A stretch of DNA of 64,000 bases, taken from Nereocystis luetkeana. Lineage: Eukaryota > Sar > Phaeophyceae > Laminariales > Laminariaceae. The position numbers and the translations under genes are program-made. A model generated the notes under the pieces. The model was not told the origin of the DNA. It was given only the letters and a program-made list of their open reading frames with translations, and did no database searches. The DNA lies in assembly GCA_031213475.1 (NCBI GenBank), contig JARUPZ010000009.1, positions 2,815,001 through 2,879,000 of the forward strand, in the 5' to 3' direction. Shown piece by piece: positions 34,738-44,525 of the stretch; the stretch's first letter is position 1; every line of letters begins with the position of its first letter.

Positions 34738-35991
34738 TAAGCCCTAGCGAGTAAGGGACGCCGAAATCGGGTTAAGGCATGCGCCCTAAAGTGCGCCGAA
34801 GGTAAAAAAAAATCGTGTAAGGCACGCTGTAAGGCAATTTGCCTTAAGTGCCATTTCATGCCTTATGTGGCTAATTTAGAAGGCAAATGCCTTAGAAAAT
34901 GCCATAGACGTGCCTTGCAACCCTTTTCCACCCTAGCGCGCGTTTGATACGTAGAGGAGTGGACACATAGGTTAGGTACGGTATAAGCATCACATGCGAC
35001 AAGAGTCGTGCACGATTGGACTGCAAATACAGCAGCACAGTAGGATCAAATGCGCTCGTCTGAGTATCAGTGAGTTATTGGGAACATTGTACCAGGAACA
35101 TCTCACTCAACGTCACAGCTTTCATTTTCATAGATACCCCAGCACAGCTCAAGCTACATCAACCACAGTGCGGATGCGTGCATGTGTGCGTACGCCGGCG
35201 GAAAGGGATATTTACAACAGCAGCACAGCAACAGAGGACTGTACGCGTTCAGCTTACCGCGGGGTGCTGTGGCCGACAGTAAGGTATTCGTTTGTAGTTT
35301 ATTCGTCGTAATCAAGATCCGGAAACAGAGAAAGAAGAGGAAGCAAAAGAGACAGGCAAATCGAAATGTTCACTGTGACGAACTGTCTCAAGCGTCAGCA
35401 GACAACATACAGACTCCTTTCTCCCGGCGCTGCCCCCCCACTAGTGGAAACCTACTACGGGATGGGTTCGGGTTCGGGAGCATCCTTTCTGGTGCCGCGC
35501 CGAGTTCTGCTGTTGTGGCGCAACATGACCGTCAGCTCGAACAGATCGTTCACGATGATATGTTGTCTGCTGCGCGCCAAACACGATGCTCACGACCGAG
35601 AATAACACGCGTTCCATCATCGCCGATGATGGCTGAAAAAGCCACAGCTTTCGGACCAGATCGAACCACAAGGGAAGTTGCGCCTTGTAGCGTAGCCAGA
35701 AGTCCCTAGAGACTCTCTGCAGATGGCTAACCGCTGACCTGGCTTTGAGCAGAGAGGGACAGAGCGACCTATGCTATGTGACCCCGAACCCCGTTTTCAG
35801 AGAGTTCGTATCTAACGGCGTTATTTTGGTGCTCAAAACGTGACAACGTGACTTATTGCCCCTTTTCGAGCGCAGGTACGTTGCAATACGGGAGTAAGGC
35901 ACGCAAGGCACGAAACAACGTCTAAGGCAGGGCTCTGCTGAAAAAGGGCTCTAAGGCATTTTTTAAGGCATGACTTATTCGCCAGGGCCTA
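34738..35991 (-). mobile_element. hAT-type DNA transposon, decayed
   Basis: A perfect 8-bp target duplication GTTCACGC flanks it (34730-34737 and 35992-35999). The termini are imperfect inverted repeats: TAAGCCCTAGCGAGTAAG at the left and, read inward from the right, TAGGCCCTGGCGAATAAG. Both subterminal regions are packed with TAAGGCA words. An internal - strand segment encodes a hAT dimerisation domain. Only about 1.25 kb remains, so it cannot encode a whole transposase. Confidence 0.85.
35480..35715 (-). pseudogene. hAT transposase C-terminal dimerisation domain remnant
   Basis: Reads FWLRYKAQLPLWFDLVRKL, then FQPSSAMMERV and FSVVSIVFGAQQT. After a one-base frame change come NDLFELTVMLRHN. 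This is the hAT C-terminal pattern of W....P.L, SSA..ER.FS and a final L..L..L.HN. The remainder of the transposase, including the DDE core, is absent. Confidence 0.75.
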
Positions 35992-36174
35992 GTTCACGCA
36001 TCCCCCAGTATTCGGGCGCTGTGATCACAGGATTGCAACTCTTTATGTGTGTGATTTCCAATTCTGTGATACAAAGTGCTGTGTTGATATCCTGGTGGTC
36101 GATAATCTAGTGCCGGGTGGTTTGTAACTATCAGTACTAATATGCCCGGTGCCACTATTAAAATAGGTTGGTAT

Positions 36175-36353
36175 TTTGTACTTTGCTTTCGAAGTTGTAT
36201 TATATTAATGCGCAACCCCCCGCCCGGAGAAGGGGGGTTGGAGAAGGGGTGACCCCCCGGGGCTGCCCCAACAGCAACCCCACGCTAACATCCGTATACT
36301 CGAGTCAACTCCCAACCCAACTGGCGGCATAGAACTCTCGACGCCAGCTTCCA
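36175..36353 (-). repeat. Element B, repeat B2
   Basis: Terminal B copy. Lies 175 bases from the right target duplication of the hAT element. Confidence 0.9.
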
Positions 36354-36835
36354 CGCCAGTAAGACAAACAGTTCCTGACACATAACTCGAGAAATCATAC
36401 CAGGTACATGGTAACCTCACGACCACGTGCATATAAATTTACACACAACTCGTACCAGGCATACACGAATAACACAAATACATTTAACTCACAATGTACT
36501 TCAGTGTTAATATACGGATAACCCCCTTCTCCTAAACTTTCAGATTGCGCGCAAATCCGAGCCAATGCACCACCACGTTTTTATCACTCTCATATTATGA
36601 TATGAAAAAAACCATCATGATATTATGATAAAAAAGAAACCCCACTTGCATCGAACAAACAAACGCCAAACAATGCGACTAGCCCCCGCCGCCACTTGCG
36701 CAATCTACGACACCCGGTCGCACCACCAGCGAACCCTATCGGGTACGTCTAACAAACAGCAACGAACACACAAGTTACTGCGACCATTTAACTCCCCCCC
36801 CACTGACTCCCTCAAAAGCACGGGCGGGTGGGTTG

Positions 36836-37048
36836 GAACTCAAACTAGTCTGTATCACACCTTGAACCTGTAGCGTTGCCTCTGCTTCACTGCGCTGTTG
36901 CGTGTAGGCTGCGGCTACGTACCAGACAAGGTGTATGCACCAAGGGCTACGATTCATGCTACCGTGGAACATCGCATTCATCTGATTGGCTAAACTTCTT
37001 ACGTACGTACAAAACTCACATTCTCTCATTCTTCCGAGAATACTCTGC
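36836..37048 (-). repeat. Element B, repeat A2
   Basis: Second A copy, joined directly to B1 at 37048/37049. Confidence 0.9.
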
Positions 37049-37227
37049 TTTGTACTTTGCTTTCGAAGTTGTATTATATTAATGCGCAACCCCCCGCCCG
37101 GAGAAGGGGGGTTGGAGAAGGGGTGATCCCCCGGGGCTGCCCCAACAGCAACCCCACGCTAACATCCGTATACTCGAGTCAACTCCCAACCCAACTGGCG
37201 GCATAGAACTCTCGACGCCAGCTTCCA
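37049..37227 (-). repeat. Element B, repeat B1
   Basis: 179-bp match to 36175-36353 in the same orientation, directly downstream of the recombinase. Contains a hairpin-forming CCCCCCGCCCGGAGAAGGGG segment. Confidence 0.9.
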
Positions 37228-37336
37228 TCGACCCAAATGGGAGTCGACCCTATTTACGGATGTACTCTTACGGCCCCTTTCCCCCTGACTTGCAATATCA
37301 TAGGGAACGCATGTAATAACACACTTCTTCATAGTT

Positions 37337-38507
37337 TCACTTCTGCCTAGTCAAATCTAAGAGTGAGTTAACCCGCCCCCACTCTGTGCCCTGGCCCGGC
37401 TGAATCCCACCGCTAATTCCTTCCTGGGCCATCACGTCGGCTACCCAACTGGCATCCTTTCCATGACTGCGAACATACGTCTTGTACGCATCGGACGCCC
37501 ATCGGCCCTCACGCTGCAACACCTCTGGTGTTGCCCCCCCCGCCGACAAGTGAGTTGCGCCTCCAATCCTTAGAGAGTGCAAAGCGTACTCCTCCGCACG
37601 CACGCCCGCCAACGCAACCACTTTTCGCAGAGCTGCCGTCGCTTGCTGCTGTGTTCACATGGACCATCTGCCATTACCAACACCAAAAGCGGCAAGTGGG
37701 GCCGACGAGGGAAGAAACAAATAGCAAGACATCAATTCGATAATGAGATCGACAGCACCGCCACCATCGCCCACGCGCAACGCCGGACCACAACGTACGC
37801 GCGTCAAAAACCGCCCCTTTCCGTAGTTGGTCCCCTTTCGACCCACGAAACCGAACCTCAACGCGGTCTGCAGGAGACCACTGCGACGCGGTAAGCTGAT
37901 TATTCTAGCGAAAAAAAACGTTACATCGGCCCGTCGCAAGCAATAAGTTTCGTGCACACGCGACCGAGTTTCCGCAAACATTTCTGACGCGCGATTAAAA
38001 AAAAAACCAAAAGGAAGCGCAGAGGGCAAGCCACAAAACACGACCCCCCGTCTGCCATGTGGAGATCAATTTTTCGCCCGCGATCAACATTTCCCACGAA
38101 ATAGGCCGACGAACGGTTGCTTCGTTACCAGCGTCGGCATGCGAACGAGCGGCTCCTTTGAGGGCATTACCCAAAACAGGATGGGTAGTATCCAGTTCGA
38201 ACCCTCGTGAAATTCGATGGAAAAACTTGATCGCTGACAAATGGCTCTCGATAGTTGCCGACCGCAATTTCTTAGTGGCAAAGGCGTACGCTACGTACTC
38301 GAACAAATGCCACACGTTAGTCATGCTGTCTCCGCCACGCTCTAGGAATACAGGCATGTCACAACGTACCCGAAAGTCTACCCATGCGCCAAAATGCCCC
38401 TGATAAGTGCGTTCAGACGAGGTCGCAATGGCGTTTCGCATGAGTTTGAGGCCAACACCGAAGTACAGAGAGATGTGCCCGCACCCCCCAGGTCCTGCTC
38501 CTGCCAC
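37337..38507 (-). pseudogene. Element B tyrosine recombinase, frameshifted
   Basis: The N-terminal core-binding part (37995-38507) includes SERTYQGHFGAWVDF and ATIESHLSAIKFFHR. The catalytic part continues after frame changes, with RASEMFAETRS, then ALHSLRIGGATHLSAGGA (the H-x-x-R box) and GRWASDAYKTYVRSHG with the nucleophile Tyr (37337-37621). The order of catalytic residues, R...H-x-x-R...Y, fits tyrosine recombinases. It would insert circular cDNA without target duplications. Confidence 0.8.
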
Positions 38508-40938
38508 CGAATGTCGGGTCGAACAGCACGCAAATTACCGAGGACGGAGGCATAATCCCACCGTGAGATACCATCAGCGGCCACGTTAAAATTCCACGTA
38601 CGTGGTTTGCGTCAAAGTGCCAACCAGAGGACAACTCGAGCACCCCGAGAAGACGCATTAATGCGCCAGATCTCGGCTCCTTTCCCCCTCGACAACGCCG
38701 CACCCACTCGACGGCTGCTTCGTTGTCGCCACGTAACAACACACAGTCCCCCACGGCGAACGGAACTCGATCCACAAAATCGAGACCGCTCTCCTGCGTC
38801 AAGCTCGTATCGCCAATACACCCCAGTTTCCAAGCAAAAACCACCGACAGCGGTTTTAGATGCGTCCGAAAAAAGAGTACGTCTAGGGGGGCGCTCAAGC
38901 AAATTATACATCGGAGCCGACAAGGTTCCTCCGCGCGCGTCCCACCCTTCCTCAACGAACCACCGCCAGAACTCGAGGTCACCATGGAACTCGGGTCCCA
39001 GGGCAAGACGCCGCCCGGGGTTTGCCATACGGCAATCAAAATTAGCTCCGGCGGCAATGCGCGGCATACCAACTGAAGCTAACAAGCGGTTAACGAAAAA
39101 GCGCCCCGGACGTACAGCAAAGGAAACATGCGTGAGAAAGCCAACGAGCTGCGACACCTGCTTCGCAGAAGCAGATGCACGAGACGAGGGCCACTCCTTG
39201 AGGATATTGTGCAGCTTGAGGCGTTTATGGGGCGGCAACGTGACCGTAAGCGCCTCAGTGTCAATGATCCATCCCAAAACTTCCCGTTGCGTGTCCCAAT
39301 TAGTAATTTTCTTGGCTGACAGGAGGGGCGGATCGGAAACACCACGTTCGCCCAACAAGCGAAAGTGGTCCGTCGCCAGTGACTGTACAGCACGCAAGCA
39401 ACGGCGGCCGTCCGGCCACCATTGTAACGCGACAAGAATGCCATCGTCCACGTAGTACCTCACAAAAGAAAAATTGCTCCCGGTGTTGCCCCCTGAACCA
39501 GGAACGGGCCCACAATCACGCGGGATAGCAACGACCCGAACTCCCCGCGGCGGGGAGAGTTCAACGTGCGCAACGGCGGCAGCCCCTTGTTGGGAAACGT
39601 CTGCGCCTTGAAAAGTAGAGTGGGTATGAGCATGCTCGAGCGCAGCAACTCGACAAGAATGCCACCGTCCACGTAGTACCTCACAAACAAATTGCTCCCG
39701 GTGTTGCCCCTGAACCAGGAACGGGCCCACAATCACGCGGGATAGCAACGTCCCGAACTCCCCGCGGCGGGGAGAGTTCAACGTGCGCAACGGCGGCAGC
39801 CCCTTGTTGGGAAACGTCTGCGCCTTGAAAGGTAGAGTGGGTATGAGCATGCTCGAGCGCAGATGCCATTAACCCCCAAAACCCAGGACTATTGCGCCAA
39901 CCAAACTGCAAGCGCAAATCCACGACAACGTGATCACCGAAAACGTATCCAAAATTCGGCGCGCCTGCCGGATCAACCAAAACCTGCCGAAAAGCGTATT
40001 TGACATCCACACGGCACAACAGGATTCGAGCGCGACTACCATGCGTTTGTCGCAAAAACAGCACCCGTAACAGCACATCACGAAGCACATGGCCGAGCTC
40101 GCACGATGGTGCGGAGTCAGAGTCAGTGTCACCATTAACGCTGGTCCGACCGCCCTCGCGCGCAAACCTAAGATCGTGAATAATCCTTAATTTGGGCTCG
40201 AGAACGACACTCAGCGGTGAAAGGCGAAGACCCTGAATCTCGTCTGCATGTCGCAAATCAAACACCACCGCTCGGCCGTGCACCACGTCTGTGCATATCT
40301 TTTTGTGGATATCCCCCGCATGCGTGGCGACGACCGGGTGATTACCATACGCGAGTTCTGTGGTCAAATCCCCCCCCCGCGCGACGCCGACAGGCGCGCC
40401 CGGCGCCAGCACGCGAAGCAACAGAGAAATACGAGGGAATTTCCTGATCTCACCAAACCAGTGCTGTACGACAGCAACGTTAATATGCGGAGAGAAAATT
40501 GAGGAGCCGATGGTGGACAGAAAAAAGGTGAGCACTGCCTTGACACTGTCGCAAGAGTGAGGAGCTGAGTGACGCGACCTGATCGAGGCTCGCTGAGCCT
40601 CGCGCGGACACCGCTTGCACCACTACCTCCCGAGCGGCAAGCCACGCATCTACCTCATCTACTCGCAACGCATCCAGACGCACGTCGCCGACCTCACCTT
40701 GCACATACGCCGAGTCAACTGGCAAATAACTCGCACGCACGCCCACACCCGTACCTTTCTCTGAGAAGGGAACCGAACCCGGAGTCACAGCGACGCTATC
40801 ACGCCCGACGCCGCCATCGCCCGCCAGAGCTCCTAACGCACGCCTACGCAACCCCCCCGCTCTTTCGCGGGTGGCCGGCCGAGTGCCCGTTCCACAACTG
40901 GCGACGTGCGCCGTCGCCGCTCCGCCACCGGCCCGCAC
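38413..40938 (-). pseudogene. Element B reverse transcriptase-RNase H, frameshifted and duplicated
   Basis: Reads a linker (40480-40938), then RT with SPLSVVLEPKLRIIHDLRF, motif A ILLCRVDVKYAFRQV, and motif B LQFGWRNSPGFW (39681-40535). Motif C RYYVDDGILVALQWW, thumb and RNase H LFSDASKTAVGGF follow (38612-39850), then LLRGDNEAAVEWV (38413-39072). Frameshifts and a 218-bp tandem duplication near motif C break it. Same RT type as element A. Confidence 0.8.
39429..39866. repeat. Tandem duplication across the RT active-site region
   Basis: Copies 39429-39648 and 39649-39866 share nearly every base, apart from small indels (for example an AAAAGAAA/AAAC difference near the YVDD codons). The duplicated block covers the motif C strand and the stretch before it. 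Confidence 0.85.
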
Positions 40939-40989
40939 CGCCGCCGCCCCCCCAGGTGTTGGCCCAACCGACAGGAAGGGCCCGTGTCT

Positions 40990-42510
40990 TCATCCCGAAC
41001 CCGAGCCACCACCACCCCCGGCCCCCCCGCGACCACCATCTGGGCGGAGCACCAGAACCCGCATCCCGCTAGCTTGCGCCGCCGCTCCACCTCGCGTTCC
41101 CCCAGCTGGAGACGCCGATCCGCCGCCGAGAAGAGCTGCAGGAGAGGAAGAGTTGGCCGGGGTATTCGCATGCACGAATTTGCAGTCTGAATACCGGCAT
41201 AGGCCCGTGGAAGCGAACATCCCGCACAGCGCGGCGCTCTTCTTTCTGGCCGGACCCGTCTTGGCAGGGGCGAGGCTTTGACCCCGCTTGGGTGCCCCAT
41301 CACTGCTGTCGCGTAGAAATTGGAGAGCTTCCACGATCTTCAGGACGTCGCCACCGGACGAGCAAAGGTTGCGTGTACGACCAAACGCTGGGACAGGCGG
41401 CGCGTTAAACACGGCGTTGAACTGAGGGGGAACAGTCAACGGACGAACTTGCTGGGCAAACCTCATGAGGTCGTTCACCCACAGGCGCAGGTCTTCGTTC
41501 ACCATGTCGCTCATAACAGCCCGCGACGCGGAGCCGTAACGCAAAAGGATGCTGCTTAGAGTATGCCGACGAAGACCGGCCGCCGCGGATGTGAACGAGA
41601 CGTCGACGGGTGCCAGCCGGTCCAGGCACGAGCGGTCGTCGGCGACGTCAGCCGAGAGTCCAACTGTAAGAACCGCCATAAGAGCCTGGCGCAAAAGGTC
41701 CTGGCGGTCAGCGACAAACACCAGGTGGTCGACAGGGCGGTCGGCACGTGGCCCATACATGCTCACGTCAAAGTTGCTGACAGCGCGAAGCTGAGCCGCC
41801 ACCCCCGCCGTAACGTCGACGCTCTCACCCACGAATGACTGAATATCTGCGGCCGACTCGCCGAGGTTCGGAGGCAAGCGTCCCCGAAGCAGCCAGTGTT
41901 TGCGTGACGACATTTTTTTCCAAAGGGCCGTGTCGTCAGTCAACTGTGATTTCTTGACGTGCCGCTCCCTCGCATCCCCGCCGTCTCGCACGGAAGGCTC
42001 ACGGTCGGCAAAGTTGTCCACAAACTGCTGAATCAGGACCTCGACGTCGGCGGTCTTGGATGCGCCGCCGGCGACGGCGTCCTGAAGGCTCGCAACAGAC
42101 AGGAGCACGTTGTCCAGAGATGACTTGACGCCGAGGATCTCCGTATCCATGCGGGAAAACTCGGAGGACACCTGATTTTGCCAATGCCGCACGTCAGCTG
42201 TCGATACCACTCCCCCCGAGGCTGCCGGCATAGATGGAGGACTAGCCGCAGCAGCAGGAGTAGCAGCCGCAGCAGCAGTAGCAGCAGCATCGTTGGCCTG
42301 GCGAGAGGCCACAGCAGCGTCGGTGGCCTGGCGAGCCTCGGCTTCGGCTCGTCCAGCACGGCGTGCGTCGACCTCCGCTTGCACAGCAGCTACGGAAGCA
42401 TGAGCATTCGCCTCGGCTTGTGTTGGCGCAGCAAACAACGCAACCTGCACACCTCGCGCCGCAGTAGCCGCGTTGGCACCGGCCTCCGGCGACCTGCTCT
42501 CGTCGGACAT
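40990..42510 (-). CDS. Element B gag-like protein, 506 aa, intact
   Basis: Opens MSDESRSPEAG, followed by an Ala-rich helical region with AEARQATDAAVASRQ, a central conserved domain and a basic linker. A C-terminal finger C-x8-C-x4-C-x3-H (CGMFASTGLCRYSDCKFVH) is followed by a Gly-rich tail. The finger type and position match the gag of element A despite little other similarity. It is presumably the particle protein that binds element RNA (inference). One uninterrupted frame, immediately downstream of repeat A1. Confidence 0.75.
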   Translation of the reverse strand: MSDESRSPEAGANAATAARGVQVALFAAPTQAEANAHASVAAVQAEVDARRAGRAEAEARQATDAAVASRQANDAAATAAAAATPAAAASPPSMPAASGGVVSTADVRHWQNQVSSEFSRMDTEILGVKSSLDNVLLSVASLQDAVAGGASKTADVEVLIQQFVDNFADREPSVRDGGDARERHVKKSQLTDDTALWKKMSSRKHWLLRGRLPPNLGESAADIQSFVGESVDVTAGVAAQLRAVSNFDVSMYGPRADRPVDHLVFVADRQDLLRQALMAVLTVGLSADVADDRSCLDRLAPVDVSFTSAAAGLRRHTLSSILLRYGSASRAVMSDMVNEDLRLWVNDLMRFAQQVRPLTVPPQFNAVFNAPPVPAFGRTRNLCSSGGDVLKIVEALQFLRDSSDGAPKRGQSLAPAKTGPARKKSAALCGMFASTGLCRYSDCKFVHANTPANSSSPAALLGGGSASPAGGTRGGAAAQASGMRVLVLRPDGGRGGAGGGGGSGSG

Positions 42511-42513
42511 CCC

Positions 42514-42726
42514 GAACTCAAACTAGTCTGTATCACACCTTGAACCTGTAGCGTTGCCTCTGCTTCACTGCGCTGTTGCGTGTAGGCTGCGGCTACGTAC
42601 CAGACAAGGTGTATGTACCAAGGGCTACGATTCATGCTACCGTGAAACATCGCATTCATCTGATTGGCTAAACTTCTTACGTACGTACAAAACTCACATT
42701 CTCTCATTCTTCCGAGAATACTCTGC
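42514..42726 (-). repeat. Element B, repeat A1
   Basis: 213-bp match to 36836-37048, same orientation, with very few differences. The gag start (42510) lies just inside it. Confidence 0.9.
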
Positions 42727-43321
42727 GTTTTATTTATCGGTTGGTTTCGCATACCTGGTAGCTATTTATCTCTGCTCTTGCACGGAATGTGTGCGTCGTG
42801 CCTGCCGTATCCAGTGTGATGTCATACCAGCTCGGTATGCTGAAGATACTATACATACTTTACAGAAGTCGGGATGAATAAGGTAATGCGGTCGTATGTG
42901 TTCAACTCGTACTCTGTACGTATTGTGTGTGTGTTCTTCACCATAAAGCGTTCTTTCTACCCGTCGACATCCAGCACAACCAGTGTCCGTGCCCTCAATC
43001 TGATCCTAGAGAAGGATTTTTCCTGTGGTCACGAACTACACCACAGAACAGTAGTCATCACAACTCACGTGGTTTTCTTGAAAGTTTAATGTTTGCCAGC
43101 CGACAATGCACATTGATTGTTGTCCAGGGGTTCATCGTTCTAGTGTGTATGTTCTTCACATTAAACCGTTCATTCTACCCGTCGACATCCAGCACAACCA
43201 GTATCCGTGCCGATTCTTCAATCCTAGAAGAGATACAAGTTCTGTGATCACAAAGCTATGCCACAGAGATACTACGTAGCCGCATATGCAGTAAGCACTG
43301 CAGTGGGCAATGCAATGCCAT

Positions 43322-43740
43322 AGCCGGACAAGTGGTTAACCCCTTTAGAACCGCAGTCCCGTTTGGGGACAAATTACTTGAAATTTGACTGGATTGTCCC
43401 CAGAACGGGACTGCGGTTCTAAAAGGGTTAACCTCGAATTCTACTTGTTTGAGTCCTGGGTTCGAGCCCCAGGTGGGTCGGACTTTGACTTTATTTGCAA
43501 AAATAAGAACAAAAAAGGATTCAAGTGTTGAGAGCGCCTTTCAGCGTGGGTAGGCACAATTCGATGCGAGTCGACGAGGGAAGAAAATGCTGAAATCTTC
43601 TCGTGATAAAAAAATTAAGGCACGTACCGTAGCGGGAAGGGGGGAGAAGAGCCTGCTATGTGACCCCGGATCTGAGTTACGAGTTGGAAGGAGAGAGAGA
43701 AGAAGATGGGCGAAGATAATAAATGGGATAAGAAAAAAAA
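43322..43740 (+). mobile_element. SINE-like repeat, copy 3, with tRNA-like head
   Basis: The head has AGCCGGACAAGTGGTTAA (A-box-like) and, after the MITE, CTGGGTTCGAGCCCCAG (a complete T-arm with B box) followed by GTGGGTCGG. The body (43512-43740) matches 10840-11075 and 11690-11905: GAGAGCGCC...GGGTAGGCACAATTCGATGCG, GTGATAAAAAAATTAAGGCA, GAGCCTGCTATGTGACCCCG, ATCTGAGTTACGAG and an A-rich end. The absence of this block from the other arm of the inverted repeat shows it was inserted. Confidence 0.6.
43340..43427. mobile_element. TTAA-type MITE, copy 3, complete
   Basis: 88 bp, flanked by TTAA on both sides (43336-43339 and 43428-43431). Termini are CCCCTTTAGAACCGCAGTCC and GGGACTGCGGTTCTAAAAGGG. 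It is the best-preserved copy. It sits between the A-box-like and B-box parts of a tRNA-like sequence. Confidence 0.85.
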
Positions 43741-44108
43741 TACAAGAAAATATAAAAATTAAAAAAAAAAATAATCCTAGATACAACAGGCACGACATAC
43801 ACAATCTATGGAAGGGAAACAAAAAGAAACAATCAAATAGAAAACAGAAATAAAGTAGACAAATCGAAAGACAAAGAAAAAGAGAAAAAAATATGAAAGC
43901 TAAAACTAGGAGAAACAATCTGTCGTGCCCCCCCCGCGCAGGCCAACACTTACTTGAAAAAAAAACGAGCTGAAAAAAAGAAGAAAAAAATAACAGAAAC
44001 ACCACTGCTTGTAAACAGAGTAAAACAAAGAACCAAGGAAAAAGAAAAAACAAAAGGAAAATAACAGGCAGACCAAAGCCCAAACGGCGGCTCTTCTTTG
44101 CGGGGGGC

Positions 44109-44525
44109 GTGGCACGGCAAAGCAAGGAGCGATTACCCAGTCGGGTAATGTTCGGGACGATAGCTGACGGGGAGAACCCGAGACCAGGCGGACAGTGTAA
44201 AACTTGGCATAGATGCATTGTCGAAGAGCTTAGGGAGTTCCGATCCACCGAAGGGTCAACGGAAGTTGCCCCCTTGGTGTTTGGAGTTGAGACCGCGTTG
44301 TGGTCCACTGCAGCCAAAAAGGCGGGAAAGTGGTACCAGGGGATCCTTGAAGCAGCCGAACGGTTCGTGGTGAGGTGGCACGAGGTTGAGGCTGAGATGA
44401 GTAGGCAGCGCCGCGCATCCGCCGTGGATGGTGCCGAAAGGAATGGGGGTGAAGGGGGCAACAGGAGAAGTTGCAGAAAGCCCGACCAAGGGAATGCGGA
44501 GAGAGGGGGGGGAAAGGAGGGGTAG
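44109..44525 (+). pseudogene. LINE C-terminal ORF fragment
   Basis: Resembles the end of the LINE at 48390-48620: both have ERLP(S/K)RVMFG, then (E/K)EF, AAxKAG(K/R)W and a W-H-x-E block ending with acidic and basic residues. Only the C-terminal region is present. A T-rich 3' stretch follows. Confidence 0.65.

Larger units (their letters stand above)
36175..42726 (-). mobile_element. Split-direct-repeat tyrosine-recombinase retrotransposon B
   Basis: On the - strand: A1 (42514-42726), gag, RT-RNase H, tyrosine recombinase, B1 (37049-37227), A2 (36836-37048), a 482-bp unique stretch, B2 (36175-36353). A copies are 213 bp and B copies 179 bp, nearly identical. B1 and A2 abut without a gap. The layout is as in element A, but the sequence is different, so it is another family or subfamily. 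Its better-kept gag and near-identical repeats suggest it is younger. Confidence 0.88.
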
